Shown in pieces: positions 62,116-64,000 of a stretch of DNA of 64,000 nt. The notes under the pieces are model-generated. The model did not search any database and was not told the DNA's origin. It saw only the letters and a list, made by a program, of their open reading frames with translations. Origin of the DNA: Bacteroides sp. Its GTDB lineage: Bacteria; Bacteroidota; Bacteroidia; Bacteroidales; Bacteroidaceae. The stretch spans positions 1-64,000 of the forward strand of contig NZ_JAQVBV010000011.1 in the NCBI RefSeq assembly GCF_028690125.1. Direction: 5' to 3'. Made by a program: the position numbers and the translations under genes. Each line of letters begins with the position of its first letter. Positions within the stretch are counted from its first letter, which is position 1.

Positions 62116-62613
62116 TTAAGCGAACAATGTACCACTGTTCAGTTCTACACTAATTTTGTTTTTTAATACCTCACATTGTTTTGCATCCGCAGTAGGCATT
62201 TCGGTTGCCGTTTTGAGTAGAATGGCTGCTTCGGCATATTTCTTCTCATTGAACAACGTTTCTACCTTTTTCATCTTCTCACTGAAAGCTTTGCCCTCTT
62301 TCTCTTCTTTTTTCTTGGCTTCCGTAGTGGCTTTGGATGCTGCTTCCGCTGCTTCGATTGATTTCTCAAAGGTGTCCATGTTAGTCAATAATCCGGTCGC
62401 TTTGGTAAGAGGTTGGCAGATAGCCTGAATAAACTCTGCGTCCAGTTCATCGGGTGTTCCACTCACAATTATAGGAGACAGCTTACCTTTGGCTTCGTCT
62501 TTCAACCCTGTTTTAGTTGGCATAACCGACACACTCATTTTTCCATTCACTTTTGTCAGTGTAAGGGTGATTATATCCCTGTCTGACATCAATTCTGCTA
62601 ATTCATTAAACAT
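62116..62613 (-). CDS. PRTRC system protein E
   Basis: A 165-residue protein. The N-terminal half matches PRTRC-E (LTLTKVNGKMSVSVMPTKTGLKDEAKGKLSPIIVSGTPDELDAEF). The second half is a Lys/Glu/Ala-rich helix (AAEAASKATTEAKKKEEKEGKAFSEKMKKVETLFNEKKYAEAAILL). It is the first gene of the minus-strand PRTRC operon; the 600-bp region upstream carries repeats and dyads. Confidence 0.8.
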   Translation of the reverse strand: MFNELAELMSDRDIITLTLTKVNGKMSVSVMPTKTGLKDEAKGKLSPIIVSGTPDELDAEFIQAICQPLTKATGLLTNMDTFEKSIEAAEAASKATTEAKKKEEKEGKAFSEKMKKVETLFNEKKYAEAAILLKTATEMPTADAKQCEVLKNKISVELNSGTLFA

Positions 62614-62966
62614 ACTTTTAAGTTTTATATTTCCCTTTTGTAAGAACCCTTACTTCAGGAAGACTGTTAATTTTTTATCTGCCCCAAAGAAGCGTATCGT
62701 TTCCAGTCAAGTTTATTGCCGGAAATACTCTTGACCATCGGGAAAGGAAGATTTTCGGAAAATACACGAAGTGCTTGAACTTGCAAGAAACGAAATTTAG
62801 CGCTTCTAACTTTGCGGATAAATAATGACGGGCTTCTGAAGTGAGGCTTCCGGGAAAGGAGGCCGTTATAAAAGGAAGGGAGTTGAAGCTTTATAAAAGG
62901 GATGAAAAATGATAATAAAAAAGGGAAACCGCCCTTTGGAAAGGTATGGAACGAAAACAGAGAGAT

Positions 62967-63101
62967 AGGAATTCGGAATGTATGTCCGTGACAGAGGGGT
63001 GAAGTGTGGTCTTCCCGAAGATGGCACTTTGCCCGTAATCTCTGTCACAATCGGGACTTTCATTCCTAATTACTTCGCGACGCGGTGTGACAGGACATTC
63101 C
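62967..63101. other. Nested inverted repeats, possible origin or small RNA
   Basis: GGAATGT (62975-62981) faces ACATTCC (63095-63101). Inside, GTGACAGAG (62988-62996) faces CTCTGTCAC (63040-63048) perfectly, and AGGAAT (62967-62972) faces ATTCCT (63062-63067). TATAAAAGG motifs flank the block on both sides. It could be a single-strand origin, a replication origin or a structured RNA. Confidence 0.45.
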
Positions 63102-63158
63102 AAAGGAACGGTGGTATAAAAGGAAATCCGCCCACCGCCCTTGTTTGAGAGAAAAAAA

Positions 63159-63190
63159 TCCCGTCCTATAGCAACTACTACCGGACGGGA
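63159..63190 (-). terminator. Terminator of the helicase/methylase-type gene
   Basis: TCCCGTCC (63159-63166) pairs with GGACGGGA (63183-63190). Read on the minus strand the stem is followed by seven T residues. It lies 25 bp after the stop of the gene ending at 63215. Confidence 0.85.
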
Positions 63191-63214
63191 AAAACGGTTA
63201 ATATAAAGTTTTGT

Positions 63215-64000
63215 TTAGGCTGCGTTGTCTGTAACAAGACTACCCTCTACTTCTTTCAAGGATTTGTCTATTGTTTCTTGCAAAACTTTACGCTCGGCTT
63301 TTAATGAAGCCAGTTCATCTACTTTGCTCCACACATTTTGCATGATTTTTTGGAGTGTCGGAATTTCACTTTCTTTCGTAGCTATTTCCTTATCCTTACG
63401 GATGATAAGGTCGCCAATGCCTGCCATAGTAACAATCGGATATTCGGCACAACTTTTAAAGCTTAGGGGCAAAGCTCCTGTTATTCCATACCTGTATTTT
63501 AATCCGCTTACTCCTTCGACATAAAAGCTATTGTGTTCAAATGAACCTGCCCAATGGTATTCACTTTTGACATAAAGTTTTAATCCCATGCAGTGCCCAA
63601 TGTGCTTAGTCTGCTCATTGCGGTTGCTCTTAGCTATTTGGTTCAATGCTTTTCCTGTCTCTTCCAAAGAGCTGAATTGTTGCCCGATAAGCGTTGTTGC
63701 TTTCTCCCCCTCATAACTCCGTACATATAGAACATCTTCGTTTACTTTTCGAATGAACTCTTTTCCTTGTTCTATGGCTTCATTATTAGTGGTAATTGAC
63801 CTTTCAGCTTTGTAACGCTCTCGATTAAAAATCGTTTGCTCTTTTTCAAGCTGCATGATTTTATTGTCCAATTTAGACTTGTTCAATAAATCGGTGTTAC
63901 CTGAAAGGAGAGCAACAAATTCGGCAAAGTTCATTCCGCTATTTTCGTCCATCGAATCCTCGTCAATTCTACGTGCGCCTATTGTGCCGCTATTGATTTG
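63215..64000 (-). CDS. Partial large helicase/DNA-methylase-type protein, C-terminal end
   Basis: The frame is open to the window edge; the visible 261 residues end EGSLVTDNAA. The segment MNFAEFVALLSGNTDLLNKSKLDNKIMQLEKEQTIFNRERYKAERS resembles the C-terminal part of the very large SNF2-like helicase/N6-methylase proteins found beside PRTRC cassettes in Bacteroidales ICEs. It is rich in coiled coil (EIPTLQKIMQNVWSKVDELASLKAERKVLQETIDKSLKEVEG). An ATG at 63950-63952 is probably internal. Identification rests on this segment and on context. Confidence 0.62.
   Translation of the reverse strand, partial: QINSGTIGARRIDEDSMDENSGMNFAEFVALLSGNTDLLNKSKLDNKIMQLEKEQTIFNRERYKAERSITTNNEAIEQGKEFIRKVNEDVLYVRSYEGEKATTLIGQQFSSLEETGKALNQIAKSNRNEQTKHIGHCMGLKLYVKSEYHWAGSFEHNSFYVEGVSGLKYRYGITGALPLSFKSCAEYPIVTMAGIGDLIIRKDKEIATKESEIPTLQKIMQNVWSKVDELASLKAERKVLQETIDKSLKEVEGSLVTDNAA

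Larger units (their letters stand above)
62614..63214. other. 600-bp intergenic region with repeats and nested dyads
   Basis: No gene is supported. It contains TATAAAAGG at 62867, 62892 and 63115, nested inverted repeats at 62967-63101, and the terminator of the helicase-type gene at 63159-63190. The PRTRC-E promoter must also lie here. Confidence 0.5.

Noticed and set aside
57656..63123. TATAAAAGG motifs as CRISPR repeats
   Set aside because: They are only 9 bp, irregularly spaced, and no cas genes or unique spacers of constant length are present.

Overview
The window is from a member of the order Bacteroidales (Bacteroides, Phocaeicola or Parabacteroides type). This rests on promoters of the Bacteroidales form (TTTG, about 20 nt, TAnnTTTG), mostly weak ribosome sites, a MobV-type relaxase, a PRTRC cassette and DUF4099/DUF3945 transfer-region proteins typical of Bacteroidales integrative conjugative elements (ICEs). 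There are no rRNA or tRNA genes, and the core T4SS ATPase, coupling protein and integrase lie outside the window. Two partial genes mark the window edges.

Region 1 (1-21.4 kb, very AT-rich) is a compact biosynthesis and export locus and the most interesting part. A two-component system (479-2545) precedes a TetR regulator (3259). A long operon then encodes a ketosynthase, an acyl carrier protein, a B12-binding-type radical SAM enzyme, a FemAB/GNAT-like acyltransferase, a SPASM radical SAM enzyme, a catalytically dead ketosynthase-like partner (Glu in place of the active Cys), and an 860-residue fusion of an acyl-ACP reductase with a class III aminotransferase. The operon ends with adenine phosphoribosyltransferase, S-adenosylmethionine synthetase and an MTA/SAH-type nucleosidase, which together could clear and recycle the by-products of SAM chemistry. 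A separate operon encodes a TolC/adaptor/RND efflux pump. Three promoters (tetR, biosynthesis, efflux) carry the same 24-bp dyad (TGAC-N16-GTCA), so the TetR protein probably controls all three. I infer an exported amine-ended acyl or polyketide-like metabolite; the product is unknown.

Region 2 (21.4-38.0 kb, GC-richer) is an ICE accessory-transfer segment: cell-wall peptidases, DUF4099/DUF3945 proteins, a Toprim primase, periplasmic and membrane proteins, and an ArdC-like protein. One peptidase gene ends at an A AAA AAG slippery site with its C-terminal part continuing in the -1 frame.

Region 3 (38.0-47.3 kb) is cargo. It holds a tetR with a long, highly structured leader RNA, a decayed duplication junction (ompA 5' end joined to peptidase 3' end), a second tetR next to a DarB-like ketosynthase III, an OmpA-family protein, and a two-gene RloA/RloB (AbiL-like) putative defence pair.

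Region 4 (47.5-55.3 kb) holds an OB-fold protein, an ArdC-like antirestriction protein with an intact zinc motif, a hypothetical gene, lipocalin and PepSY-membrane pseudogenes, and a MarR regulator with a P-type cation ATPase.

Region 5 (55.3-64 kb, minus strand) is the mobilisation and maintenance module: MobV relaxase, winged-helix protein, SSB, PRTRC proteins (ThiF, B, probable F, C, E) and the end of a large helicase/methylase-type gene. Its intergenic DNA contains repeated TATAAAAGG motifs and nested inverted repeats that no gene explains.
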